A stretch of 63,685 nucleotides of DNA. Origin: Bacteroidetes bacterium CG12_big_fil_rev_8_21_14_0_65_60_17. Lineage in GTDB: Bacteria; Bacteroidota; Rhodothermia; Rhodothermales; UBA10348. Shown piece after piece: positions 34,298 to 41,464 of the stretch. The notes under the pieces were generated by a model, which worked only from the letters and a program-made list of their open reading frames with translations, had not been told where the DNA came from and did no database searches. The first letter of the stretch is position 1. The number at the start of each line of letters is the position of its first letter. Location of the stretch: contig PCUY01000038.1 in the NCBI GenBank assembly GCA_002787815.1, positions 1 through 63,685 on the forward strand, in the 5' to 3' direction. Both the position numbers and the translations under genes were made by a program.

Positions 34298-35865
34298 CAG
34301 AAGGTTGTTTTGCGTTTCCAGCGGACCCCATCGGGACTGTCCATGACTTCGATGTTGAGCGCAGTCAGCTCGCCGCGGATGGCATCGGCGCGCGCAAAGT
34401 CCTTTTCGGCACGTGCCTTCTGGCGCTCTTCGATAAGCTCGTCGATGTGGGTGTCGTCCTGTTGCGTCGCCGACGGCTCCTGCGCGCCCTCGTGTTCGGG
34501 ATAGACAACTCCCAGGAGGCGGTTCATGCCATGCAGCCAGGCGGCGGCCTGGTTCTGCTCGTCCCGGGACAGACCCGGAGACGCAGAAAGTATCCGTTTG
34601 ACACCCTCGAACAGGACAGCCAACGCTTCCGGTGTATTGAGGTCGTCCGACATGGCCGCCAGTGCCCGGTCGTAGAGCGGCTCAAAACTGCCCATGGAAG
34701 CCGGGTCGGAGGTACCGGCGCCCTGCGCCGCATCCATCGGATCCATGTTGACGGCGCGTAGCGCTTCCGTAAGCCGTTCCCGGTGCCTGGTGTGTGCGCG
34801 AATGGTGTCGAATGTGAAGTTGTATGGCTTGCGGTAGTGTCCTGCCAGAAGGGTCATGCGCAACGCAAGTGGATCAACGCCCCGACCTCCTTTTTCCAGG
34901 GAAGCAAGCAGGTCTCGGACGGTGTGGAAATTGCCGGACCTTTTTGACATTTTTTTCCCCTCGACCTGCAGGAACCGGGTGTGCACCCAGTATCGGGCGA
35001 AGGGTTTGCCGCTGAGGGCCTCGGATTGGGCACGTTCGCATTCATGATGCGGGAAAATCAGGTCTTCGCCGCCGGCGTGGATATCGATTTCATCCCCGAG
35101 GTACTGCATGGCCATGACAGAGCACTCGATATGCCATCCCGGAAAGCCCCAGCCCCAGGGACTGTACCATTGCATGAGGTGGGCATCGTCCTTTTTCCAC
35201 AGGGCAAAGTCCCGCGCGTCCTTCTTTTCCGGATCCGAAACCACATCCCGGACGGACTGCTCCAGGGTGGTCGCATCCAGATTACCCGAGAGGGAGCCGT
35301 AACCTGGGAAGGAAGCGACCGAGAAGTAGACGCCCTGCTTCGTCTCGTAGGCGTGCCCACGGTCCAGCAGTTCCTGTACGGCCAGGATCTGTTCGCGCAT
35401 GTGCTCGGTTGCCCGTGGCCGTACACTGGGCTCCCGCAGATTCAGGTGTTTCCAGTCGGAGATGAGCTCGTCGGCGTAGTAGCGGGCCAGGTCCCAGACA
35501 TTGGCGAACTGCTGGCCCTCCCTGCTGCGCAGCGCACGGGCCATGCGGTCTTCCCCCGTGGCGTCGGTCACGTCGTCTTCCGTCAGGTGGCCAACATCGG
35601 TGATGTTCGTTGCATAGCGCACATCGTAGCCAAGCGCAGTGGCCGTCCGTACCAACAGATCGGCTGTCAGGAAGGAGCGGAAGTTGCCGATGTGGGCGAA
35701 CGAGTAAACAGTGGGCCCACAAGAATAGAACGTGAGCTGTCCAGGGACGAGGGGCTCGACATTTTCCACCTTGCGGGTGAGCGTGTTGAACAGTTGAAAC
35801 GGGTGTGCCACAGGAGCGAGTCTTATGTTTGCCCCGTCAACGCACTGCCCAGCCGGTGGGTTCAT
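34297..35865 (-). CDS. cysS: Cysteinyl-tRNA synthetase
   Basis: 522 residues from ATG 35865 (MNPPAGQCVDGANIRLAPV); the frame extends to 35955 but would run across the upstream gene start. Class I aaRS motifs are FYSCGPTVYSFAHIGNFRSF (HIGH-like HIGN, with the zinc Cys), GWHIECSVMAMQYLGDEIDIHAGGEDLIFPHHECE, and KKMSKRSGN (KMSKS). The helical tRNA-binding C-terminal region ends ADAIRGELTALNIEVMDSPDGVRWKRK. It lies divergent from the Spy-like gene with 77 bases between starts. An N-terminal extension of about 25 residues before the core is slightly long. Confidence 0.97.
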   Translation of the reverse strand: MNPPAGQCVDGANIRLAPVAHPFQLFNTLTRKVENVEPLVPGQLTFYSCGPTVYSFAHIGNFRSFLTADLLVRTATALGYDVRYATNITDVGHLTEDDVTDATGEDRMARALRSREGQQFANVWDLARYYADELISDWKHLNLREPSVRPRATEHMREQILAVQELLDRGHAYETKQGVYFSVASFPGYGSLSGNLDATTLEQSVRDVVSDPEKKDARDFALWKKDDAHLMQWYSPWGWGFPGWHIECSVMAMQYLGDEIDIHAGGEDLIFPHHECERAQSEALSGKPFARYWVHTRFLQVEGKKMSKRSGNFHTVRDLLASLEKGGRGVDPLALRMTLLAGHYRKPYNFTFDTIRAHTRHRERLTEALRAVNMDPMDAAQGAGTSDPASMGSFEPLYDRALAAMSDDLNTPEALAVLFEGVKRILSASPGLSRDEQNQAAAWLHGMNRLLGVVYPEHEGAQEPSATQQDDTHIDELIEERQKARAEKDFARADAIRGELTALNIEVMDSPDGVRWKRKTTF

Positions 35866-35942
35866 TGGAATCTCCCGCGTCGAGGTAATGGAATGTTGCA
35901 CCCCGGCTGCGCGTCCAAGAGGCAACAAACGCAGGACATCAC

Positions 35943-36407
35943 ATGACACACTCACAAGCAGGCAGGGTTTTCCCGATTGTGGCAGCTTTACTGTCTATCC
36001 CGGCACTTGCTCTCGTTCTGGCCTCTTCTGTCTCCGTGGCATTTGCGCAGGGGCGGATGTCTCCCGAAGAGCAGAAGGCGCAGTTCGAAAAACATGTCGA
36101 CGCACTCAGTGTAGAGCTGTCGCTCTCCGACGAGCAGCGCGTGGAGGTACGGGCCATTCTGGAGAAGGAACAGGAACAGCGCCGGGATCTCATGCGGCAG
36201 ATGCGCCAGGGTCAGCGCCCCGGTGCTGGACGCGAAGGCATGCGCACCCGCATGCAGGAGTTGAACAGGGAAACGGAGACGGCACTTGCGGCTGTACTCT
36301 CGGCCGGGCAGATGACAAAATATGCAGCTTTCGTGGCGGAGAGGAGACAGACGGAGAGCATGGGTCGGCGCGGCGCCAGGCGCACCAATCCCCAGGACGG
36401 GAACTGA
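35943..36407 (+). CDS. Spy/CpxP-like secreted protein
   Basis: 154 residues with a signal peptide (FPIVAALLSIPALALVLASSVSVAFA-Q). The mature protein is helical and charged: RMSPEEQKAQFEKHVDALSVELSLSDEQRVEVRAILEKEQEQRRDLMRQMRQGQ, then RMQELNRETETALAAVLSAGQMTKY. The two LSDEQ / LSAGQ segments match the LTxxQ repeat of the CpxP/Spy superfamily of periplasmic stress chaperones and metal sensors. It is followed after 3 bases by the ECF sigma gene, so it is likely part of, or controlled by, that stress circuit. Confidence 0.75.
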   Translation: MTHSQAGRVFPIVAALLSIPALALVLASSVSVAFAQGRMSPEEQKAQFEKHVDALSVELSLSDEQRVEVRAILEKEQEQRRDLMRQMRQGQRPGAGREGMRTRMQELNRETETALAAVLSAGQMTKYAAFVAERRQTESMGRRGARRTNPQDGN

Positions 36408-36410
36408 TGC

Positions 36411-37082
36411 ATGACGGGTTCCGTCGCCATAGCTTCTCCTGTATCGAGCGCACTCCGGGCCGCCAGGGTATTGTCTGGAAACGGGGAAGCGGCCCGTAAG
36501 GGAGCTGTGGATGACCGGGTTCTGGTCCAGCAGGTCCTTGAGGGAGATGAACGCGCTTTCAAGCGCATTGTGGAGGAGCACTTCGATGCTGTAGCGCGCA
36601 CGGTGACAGGAATGCTCGGGGCATCGGCCGAGGTGGACGACGCGGTGCAGGATGTGTTTATCAAGCTGCATGCCAACCTGGCCACGTTCCGGGGAGATGC
36701 ATCGCTTCGGACGTTCGTCACGCGGATGGCGATCAACAGGAGCCTGGATGTACTCCGGCAGCGAAAGCGTCGGCGATGGATGCAGACCTGGGGGCTGGCA
36801 TCGGAACTGGACGCGGCTGGCGCCACGACGCCTGCCACGACCGGTCTGGAGCAGCAGGATCTGGATGAACGGCTTCGGGAGGCGCTCGAAACGCTTCCCC
36901 GGAAACAGCGAACGGTCGTCGTGCTGCGTCTCATCGAGGGCCTGTCGACCGAGGAAACGGCGCGGGTTCTTGATATCAAATACGGTACCGTCCTGTCCCG
37001 CTTGAAGCGGGCCACCGACCATTTACGAGAAGTGCTTTCAGCGAATGGAACGCTGGAAATGCTGGAGGAAAATCCCACATGA
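36411..37082 (+). CDS. ECF-type RNA polymerase sigma factor
   Basis: 223 residues. Region 2 at about 55-120 (DERAFKRIVEEHFDAVARTVTGMLGASAEVDDAVQDVFIKLH, then FRGDASLRTFVTRMAINRSLDVLRQRKRR). Region 4 at about 155-210 (DERLREALETLPRKQRTVVVLRLIEGLSTEETARVLDIKYGTVLSRLKRATDHLRE). No region 1.1 or 3, as expected for ECF. The first 35 residues are poorly conserved, so a later start is possible. The next gene overlaps by 4 bases and encodes a small membrane protein suited to be its anti-sigma. The following MacAB-type exporter is the probable target. Confidence 0.93.
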   Translation: MTGSVAIASPVSSALRAARVLSGNGEAARKGAVDDRVLVQQVLEGDERAFKRIVEEHFDAVARTVTGMLGASAEVDDAVQDVFIKLHANLATFRGDASLRTFVTRMAINRSLDVLRQRKRRRWMQTWGLASELDAAGATTPATTGLEQQDLDERLREALETLPRKQRTVVVLRLIEGLSTEETARVLDIKYGTVLSRLKRATDHLREVLSANGTLEMLEENPT

Positions 37083-37420
37083 AGCAAAAACACGAACGTG
37101 ACCTTTCAAATGCGCTCCGCTCCATGGTTGAGCGGGAACGGGACCGCGCTCTGGGGCCCATGGCTGCAGATCGGATTGTGCGTGCGGCGCGCACCCACGG
37201 CCTGATCGGCCACGAGCTGCCGGACCTCCTGGTCCAGGGTATCATCGGGTGGGCGCGGCCGGTTGTAGCCGTCTGCCTGACCATTCTACTGCTGCTTGTT
37301 GCCTACAACGTGCGGCTCTCCACCGAACTGCCGGGCATGGATACGCCCACGGCACGGGTCCTTGGACTGCCGTCTGTGACCGTTGCCCTCGCATTCGATC
37401 CTGATTTCGAAGATCACTGA
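37079..37420 (+). CDS. Small single-pass membrane protein, candidate anti-sigma factor
   Basis: 113 residues. A cytoplasmic charged helix (MKQKHERDLSNALRSMVERERDRALGPMAADRIVRAARTHG) precedes one membrane helix at about 60-80 (WARPVVAVCLTILLLLVAYNV) and a short outer tail. The topology, size and 4-base overlap with the sigma gene fit a membrane anti-sigma that holds the sigma factor through its N-terminal helix. No zinc HxxxCxxC motif is present. Assignment rests on position and topology, not on recognised sequence. Confidence 0.6.
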   Translation: MKQKHERDLSNALRSMVERERDRALGPMAADRIVRAARTHGLIGHELPDLLVQGIIGWARPVVAVCLTILLLLVAYNVRLSTELPGMDTPTARVLGLPSVTVALAFDPDFEDH

Positions 37421-37424
37421 ACCC

Positions 37425-37811
37425 ATGAATACACAAACCAAATCCGCCCTGGTATTGATGGTTACACTTCTGGTGGGTGTTGCCATCGGTGCGGTCGGTT
37501 GGTCGATCGTGCATAACGAGCGCATGGAGCGAATGCGGGAAATGCGCCGAGAGGGGGGGCTGTACGGCGTCATTGACCGCTACATCGACCCTGAGTCCGT
37601 GCATCAGGAAGAACAACTTCGCTCCGTAGCCGATCGCTATCACGCACAACTTGAAGATGTCTACGGACATGCGAGAAACAGGCGGAATGTGATCCTTGAC
37701 TCCATGCGGGTCGAACTCCGGACGCTGTTGACGAAAGCGCAACAGGAAGCCATGGCCGACTGGCTCCGGCCGCGGTCGCAGGTCGCCGATTCCACGCAAA
37801 CATTGAACTGA
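37425..37811 (+). CDS. Membrane-anchored periplasmic protein, CnrX/Spy-like
   Basis: 128 residues from ATG 37425, 4 bases after the upstream stop. A signal anchor (SALVLMVTLLVGVAIGAVGWSIV) is followed by a charged helical domain: RMERMREMRREGG, QEEQLRSVADRYHAQLEDVYGHARNRRNVILDSMRVELRTLLTKAQQEAMADWL. Antiparallel amphipathic helices, an LTKAQQ element and His residues resemble CnrX/ZraP/Spy metal- or stress-sensing proteins. In cnrYXH systems such a protein sits with the anti-sigma and ECF sigma. The analogy is inferred from order and topology. Confidence 0.6.
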   Translation: MNTQTKSALVLMVTLLVGVAIGAVGWSIVHNERMERMREMRREGGLYGVIDRYIDPESVHQEEQLRSVADRYHAQLEDVYGHARNRRNVILDSMRVELRTLLTKAQQEAMADWLRPRSQVADSTQTLN

Positions 37812-37844
37812 ACCATCTCACCCCATTTTCAGAGTACAACCTGA

Positions 37845-39194
37845 ATGAAGCGTGCTATTGTAGTAATTGTTGTTCTGGCCATCGGTGTTGCGGCCGTGTG
37901 GTACTCCACCCGAGCCGAAGCAGAGTCCACCATGGAATACCGGTTCGTTGAAGTGACCCGGGGCAACCTGGAGTCTGTTGTGGCATCTACGGGCTCAATT
38001 GGTGCTGTCAAAACGGTCCAGGTCGGCACGCAGGTCTCTGGTATCATCAATCAGATATATGTGGATTTCAATGACCCGGTTCGCAAGGGACAGATCATTG
38101 CCCGCATCGATACGACCCTTCTGGCTTCATCCGTTCGTGACGCGCAGGCGAACCTGAGGCGCGCGGAAGCTCAATTCGTATTCAACAAGTCGGAATACGA
38201 CCGGATTGCCGAGTTGTATGAGAAGCAGTTCACGACGGAAGTGGCGCTGAATCAGGCCAGGTTCAATCTCGACAATGCACAGGCAGGTCTGGAAACGGCC
38301 CGGATACAACTGGAACGTCAGCAGCGCAACCTCGGATATGCCACCATCTATTCGCCGATAAATGGGGTTGTGGTCGAAAGGAATGTGGACGAGGGGCAGA
38401 CGGTTGCCGCCAGCCTTTCTGCGCCCCAACTGTTTCTGATTGCGAATGATCTCAGCAAACTCGAGATCCTGGTCAATGTGGATGAAGCCGACATTGGCCT
38501 GATTGAGCAGGGTCAGATGGCCCGCTTCACGGTACAGGCCTACAGTGATGATATCTTCCGTGGTGTTGTCCGGCAGGTGCGCCTGCAGTCGACAGTGGAG
38601 AGCAACGTGGTAACCTATACGGTCGTCGTCGATGTCGACAACTCCGATGGGAGACTGCTGCCCGGTATGACGGCGACGGTGGATTTTCTCGTTGACCGTG
38701 CCGAAGACGTATTGATGGTTCCCAATGCGGCGCTCCGGTTTCGCCCGACTGAAAGTATGACGGCTGTGCTTCAGCAGCGCTTCCAGGCGCTTCGGGAGCA
38801 GCGGCAGGCCGCCGGCGATACAACGAGGGCTGCGAATGGACGTAACGGTGGCAGCGCGCCGTCCGGCGGCGGTTTTCCGGGCGGTGCCGCGCCGTCCGGC
38901 GGCGGTTTTCCGGCTGGAGGGGGAGGGTTCCCGGGCGGTGCGGGATCCGGTGGCCGGAATTCGAATTCTGCCATGCTCTGGTATGTCGATGAGAACAACG
39001 AACTCCAGATTGCCCGGGTGCGCACCGGCATCACGGACGGGTCGTCGACGGAAATCACGGGAAGAGGCCTGTCGGATGGCATGAAAATCATTGCCGGAGT
39101 GACAGAGGTCGTTGCAGACGGGGGCTTCCAGAATCCGTTTTCATCGAACGACAACGCGGGTGGAAACCGTTTCTCACGCGGGGGTGGTTTCTGA
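37845..39194 (+). CDS. MacA-like periplasmic adaptor (RND/HlyD family)
   Basis: 449 residues with an N-terminal membrane anchor (AIVVIVVLAIGVAAVWYS). The barrel-sandwich hybrid halves are at about 40-80 (GNLESVVASTGSIGAVKTVQVGTQVSG) and 165-200 (NLGYATIYSPINGVVVERNVDEGQTV). Between them is an alpha-helical hairpin (DAQANLRRAEAQFVFNKSEYDRIAELYEKQ). A membrane-proximal domain is near the end. An extra Gly/Pro/Phe-rich loop (about 325-365) is built of SGGGFPGG-like repeats. It links the ABC exporter encoded next to an outer-membrane channel. The ATPase gene starts one base after its stop. Confidence 0.92.
   Translation: MKRAIVVIVVLAIGVAAVWYSTRAEAESTMEYRFVEVTRGNLESVVASTGSIGAVKTVQVGTQVSGIINQIYVDFNDPVRKGQIIARIDTTLLASSVRDAQANLRRAEAQFVFNKSEYDRIAELYEKQFTTEVALNQARFNLDNAQAGLETARIQLERQQRNLGYATIYSPINGVVVERNVDEGQTVAASLSAPQLFLIANDLSKLEILVNVDEADIGLIEQGQMARFTVQAYSDDIFRGVVRQVRLQSTVESNVVTYTVVVDVDNSDGRLLPGMTATVDFLVDRAEDVLMVPNAALRFRPTESMTAVLQQRFQALREQRQAAGDTTRAANGRNGGSAPSGGGFPGGAAPSGGGFPAGGGGFPGGAGSGGRNSNSAMLWYVDENNELQIARVRTGITDGSSTEITGRGLSDGMKIIAGVTEVVADGGFQNPFSSNDNAGGNRFSRGGGF
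38856..38913 (+). repeat. Tandem 33-nt repeat inside the MacA-like gene
   Basis: Two identical 25-base copies (38856-38880 and 38889-38913), 33 bases apart, code for APSGGGFP followed by GGA or AGG. A third degenerate copy (GGGGFPGGA) follows. They form a flexible Gly-rich loop and are prone to slippage in frame. Confidence 0.8.
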
Positions 39195-39195
39195 C

Positions 39196-39966
39196 ATGGA
39201 TGAATCCGTTGTCATCAGAACGCGTGGTATAACCAAAGTCTATACCATGGGTACGAACCAGGTGCACGCACTTCGCGGTATTGACGTGGACATTCTGAAA
39301 GGAGAAATGGTCGCCATCATGGGGGCGTCCGGATCCGGAAAATCCACGCTCATGAACATTGTTGGTGGACTCGACTATCCCACGGCGGGTACGTATGAAC
39401 TGGACGGAATCGAAGTCAGTGCGCTATCGAAGAACAAATTGGCAGACGTACGCAACCAGAAAATCGGTTTCGTATTCCAGGGGTTCAATCTTCTGGCGCG
39501 TACGACGGCGGTGGAGAATGTGGAGCTGCCCCTGCTCTACGACCGGCTGGGGCGCGTCAGGAACCCGCGTGAGGCGGCGGTGCGTGCGCTGACGCGGGTC
39601 GGATTGGGTGACAGGGTCGACCACCTGCCCAATGAACTTTCCGGCGGTCAACAGCAGCGTGTAGCCATCGCGCGGGCTCTGGTGACCGAGCCGGCCATGT
39701 TGCTGGCGGATGAACCGACCGGCAACCTTGACTCGGTCACGACGGTGGAAGTGATGACTCTCTTCCAGGAACTCAACGACAGTGGTATTACCATTCTGCT
39801 GGTCACGCACGAACACGATGTGGCCAGCTACGCGGGTCGTGTGATCGAACTGCGCGATGGTCGCGTTATACGGGACGAATACCAGGAGCGGGTCTCGGCA
39901 CGGGATGATCTTGAACGCATCCTGGCCGAGCGGCGGATGGATGAAATGGAGGAGGTGCAATCATGA
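39196..39966 (+). CDS. MacB-type ABC transporter ATPase subunit
   Basis: 256 residues. Walker A is MGASGSGKSTLMN, the Q loop VFQGFNLLARTTAVENVELPLLY, the signature LSGGQQQRVAIARAL, Walker B MLLADEPTGNLD, and the switch His LVTHEHDVA. The spacing and NLLARTT segment are typical of the MacB/LolD/FtsE group. ATG 39196 is one base after the preceding stop; an earlier ATG at 39112 lies within the macA-like gene. It overlaps the permease start by 4 bases. It powers export of envelope substrates such as antimicrobial peptides, lipids or lipoproteins; the substrate is unknown. Confidence 0.95.
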   Translation: MDESVVIRTRGITKVYTMGTNQVHALRGIDVDILKGEMVAIMGASGSGKSTLMNIVGGLDYPTAGTYELDGIEVSALSKNKLADVRNQKIGFVFQGFNLLARTTAVENVELPLLYDRLGRVRNPREAAVRALTRVGLGDRVDHLPNELSGGQQQRVAIARALVTEPAMLLADEPTGNLDSVTTVEVMTLFQELNDSGITILLVTHEHDVASYAGRVIELRDGRVIRDEYQERVSARDDLERILAERRMDEMEEVQS

Positions 39967-41180
39967 GACCATTCCGTCTCGTCAAGGTGGCCGGGAAGAG
40001 CATCCTCAAGAACAAGATGCGTACCCTGCTGACCATGTTGGGCATTATCATCGGTGTCGGGGCCGTACTGGTCATGGTCGCCGTGGGCGATGGCGCAAAA
40101 AGCCAGATCGAAAACCAGATCCGGAATCTGGGAAGCAATATGCTGGTGGTCACACCGGGCTCGTCGAGCGCCGGCGGCGTTAGCCGGGGGTCGGGTAGTT
40201 TCAATCGGTTGAGTCTTGAGGACGCTGAGAAAATCAGGAATGAGTCGGTGTTCGTGTCCATGGTGTCTCCTGTCGTCACGACATTCAGCCAGATCATCGG
40301 GGGTAGTGGCAATTGGCGCGCCCGCCTCAATGGCGTCGATGTGGACTACCTGCTCATTCGGGACTGGGACCTGGCATCCGGATCATGGTTCACGCCACAG
40401 GACGTGCGCTCGGGGAAGAAAGTCGCGGTCCTTGGAACGACCGTGGCGGATAAGCTGTTTTCGGGGCAGGATCCGGTCGGGCAGACCATCCAGATCCGGA
40501 ACGTACCGGTCCAGGTCATAGGTGTACTCGAGCCCAAGGGCCAGACCCCGGAAGGATCCGACCAGGATGACGTGGTGCTTGCGCCCTACACCACGGTTCA
40601 GCAGCGTCTCAGCCGGTTTCGGTTTATTTCGCAGATCCTGGTTTCCACGTCGAATCAGAATGACATTCCGGCCGCACAGGAAGAAATAAATCAAATTCTT
40701 CGTGAGTCACACGGCCTGGCTCAGTTTGAAGAAAATGATTTCGAGGTCAAGAATCAGACGCAGTTGGCCGATGCAGCATCGGGTACGACCGAGGTCATGA
40801 CGTTGCTCCTGGCCGCCATTGCGTCCATTTCCCTGCTCGTTGGGGGCATCGGAATCATGAATATCATGCTGGTTTCGGTAACGGAACGCACACGCGAAAT
40901 CGGTATCCGCATGGCCATTGGCGCGCGGGGCAGTGATGTGCTCGTCCAATTTTTGATCGAGGCGATCGTGATGAGCGTTCTGGGCGGTGCCATTGGCGTT
41001 GCCGTGGGTTTCGGTGGAGCCGCCCTGGTAGCCAATATCACGGGTTGGTCCACGGTAGTTGAGCCGAACACCGTCATCGTTGCCCTGGTGTTTTCCGCGG
41101 CCGTCGGAATTTTCTTCGGGTTCTATCCGGCCCGGAAGGCGGCGGCCATGAATCCGATCGATGCTCTCCGATTCGAGTAG
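39963..41180 (+). CDS. MacB-type ABC transporter permease
   Basis: 405 residues. An N-terminal helix (about 20-45, RTLLTMLGIIIGVGAVLVMVAVG) is followed by a periplasmic MacB_PCD domain (about 46-270). Three C-terminal helices lie near 277-300, 325-358 and 367-390, with the FtsX-type segment GIMNIMLVSVTERTREIGIRMAIGARGSDVLVQFLIEAI. The separate ATPase and permease chains give the YknXYZ/MacAB-like tripartite layout with the adaptor. It ends 22 bases before the convergent yidD stop. Confidence 0.95.
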   Translation: MRPFRLVKVAGKSILKNKMRTLLTMLGIIIGVGAVLVMVAVGDGAKSQIENQIRNLGSNMLVVTPGSSSAGGVSRGSGSFNRLSLEDAEKIRNESVFVSMVSPVVTTFSQIIGGSGNWRARLNGVDVDYLLIRDWDLASGSWFTPQDVRSGKKVAVLGTTVADKLFSGQDPVGQTIQIRNVPVQVIGVLEPKGQTPEGSDQDDVVLAPYTTVQQRLSRFRFISQILVSTSNQNDIPAAQEEINQILRESHGLAQFEENDFEVKNQTQLADAASGTTEVMTLLLAAIASISLLVGGIGIMNIMLVSVTERTREIGIRMAIGARGSDVLVQFLIEAIVMSVLGGAIGVAVGFGGAALVANITGWSTVVEPNTVIVALVFSAAVGIFFGFYPARKAAAMNPIDALRFE

Positions 41181-41202
41181 GGCCTGTCTCAGGGTTGACC
41201 GC

Positions 41203-41463
41203 TCACGCTTCATGGGGCGGAATGTCATCGGTATCAGAGCGTTCGCTGTACCAGACAGGCGGATCGTATCCACACGACCCCCATGGGTTGCATCTCCCAA
41301 TACGATGCACCGTCAGGATGATACCGCGCACGGCGCCATACTTGCGCAAGGCTTCGATGGCATACTCGGAGCACGTAGGGGAGAAGTTGCAGCTGCCGGG
41401 GAAGTGGGGGGAAATGACGAGCTGGTAGAGGCGTACGAGTCCTATGAAGAGGCGCGACACCAT
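41203..41463 (-). CDS. yidD: Membrane protein insertion efficiency factor YidD
   Basis: 86 residues. The family core is complete: LYQLVISPHFPGSCNFSPTCSEYAIEALRKYGAVRGIILTVHRIGRCNPWG, with its three conserved Cys, followed by a GYDPP tail. YidD aids YidC-dependent insertion. It usually lies by rnpA and yidC, but here it starts one base after the dnaE stop and is probably co-transcribed with it. Confidence 0.95.
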   Translation of the reverse strand: MVSRLFIGLVRLYQLVISPHFPGSCNFSPTCSEYAIEALRKYGAVRGIILTVHRIGRCNPWGSCGYDPPVWYSERSDTDDIPPHEA

Positions 41464-41464
41464 G

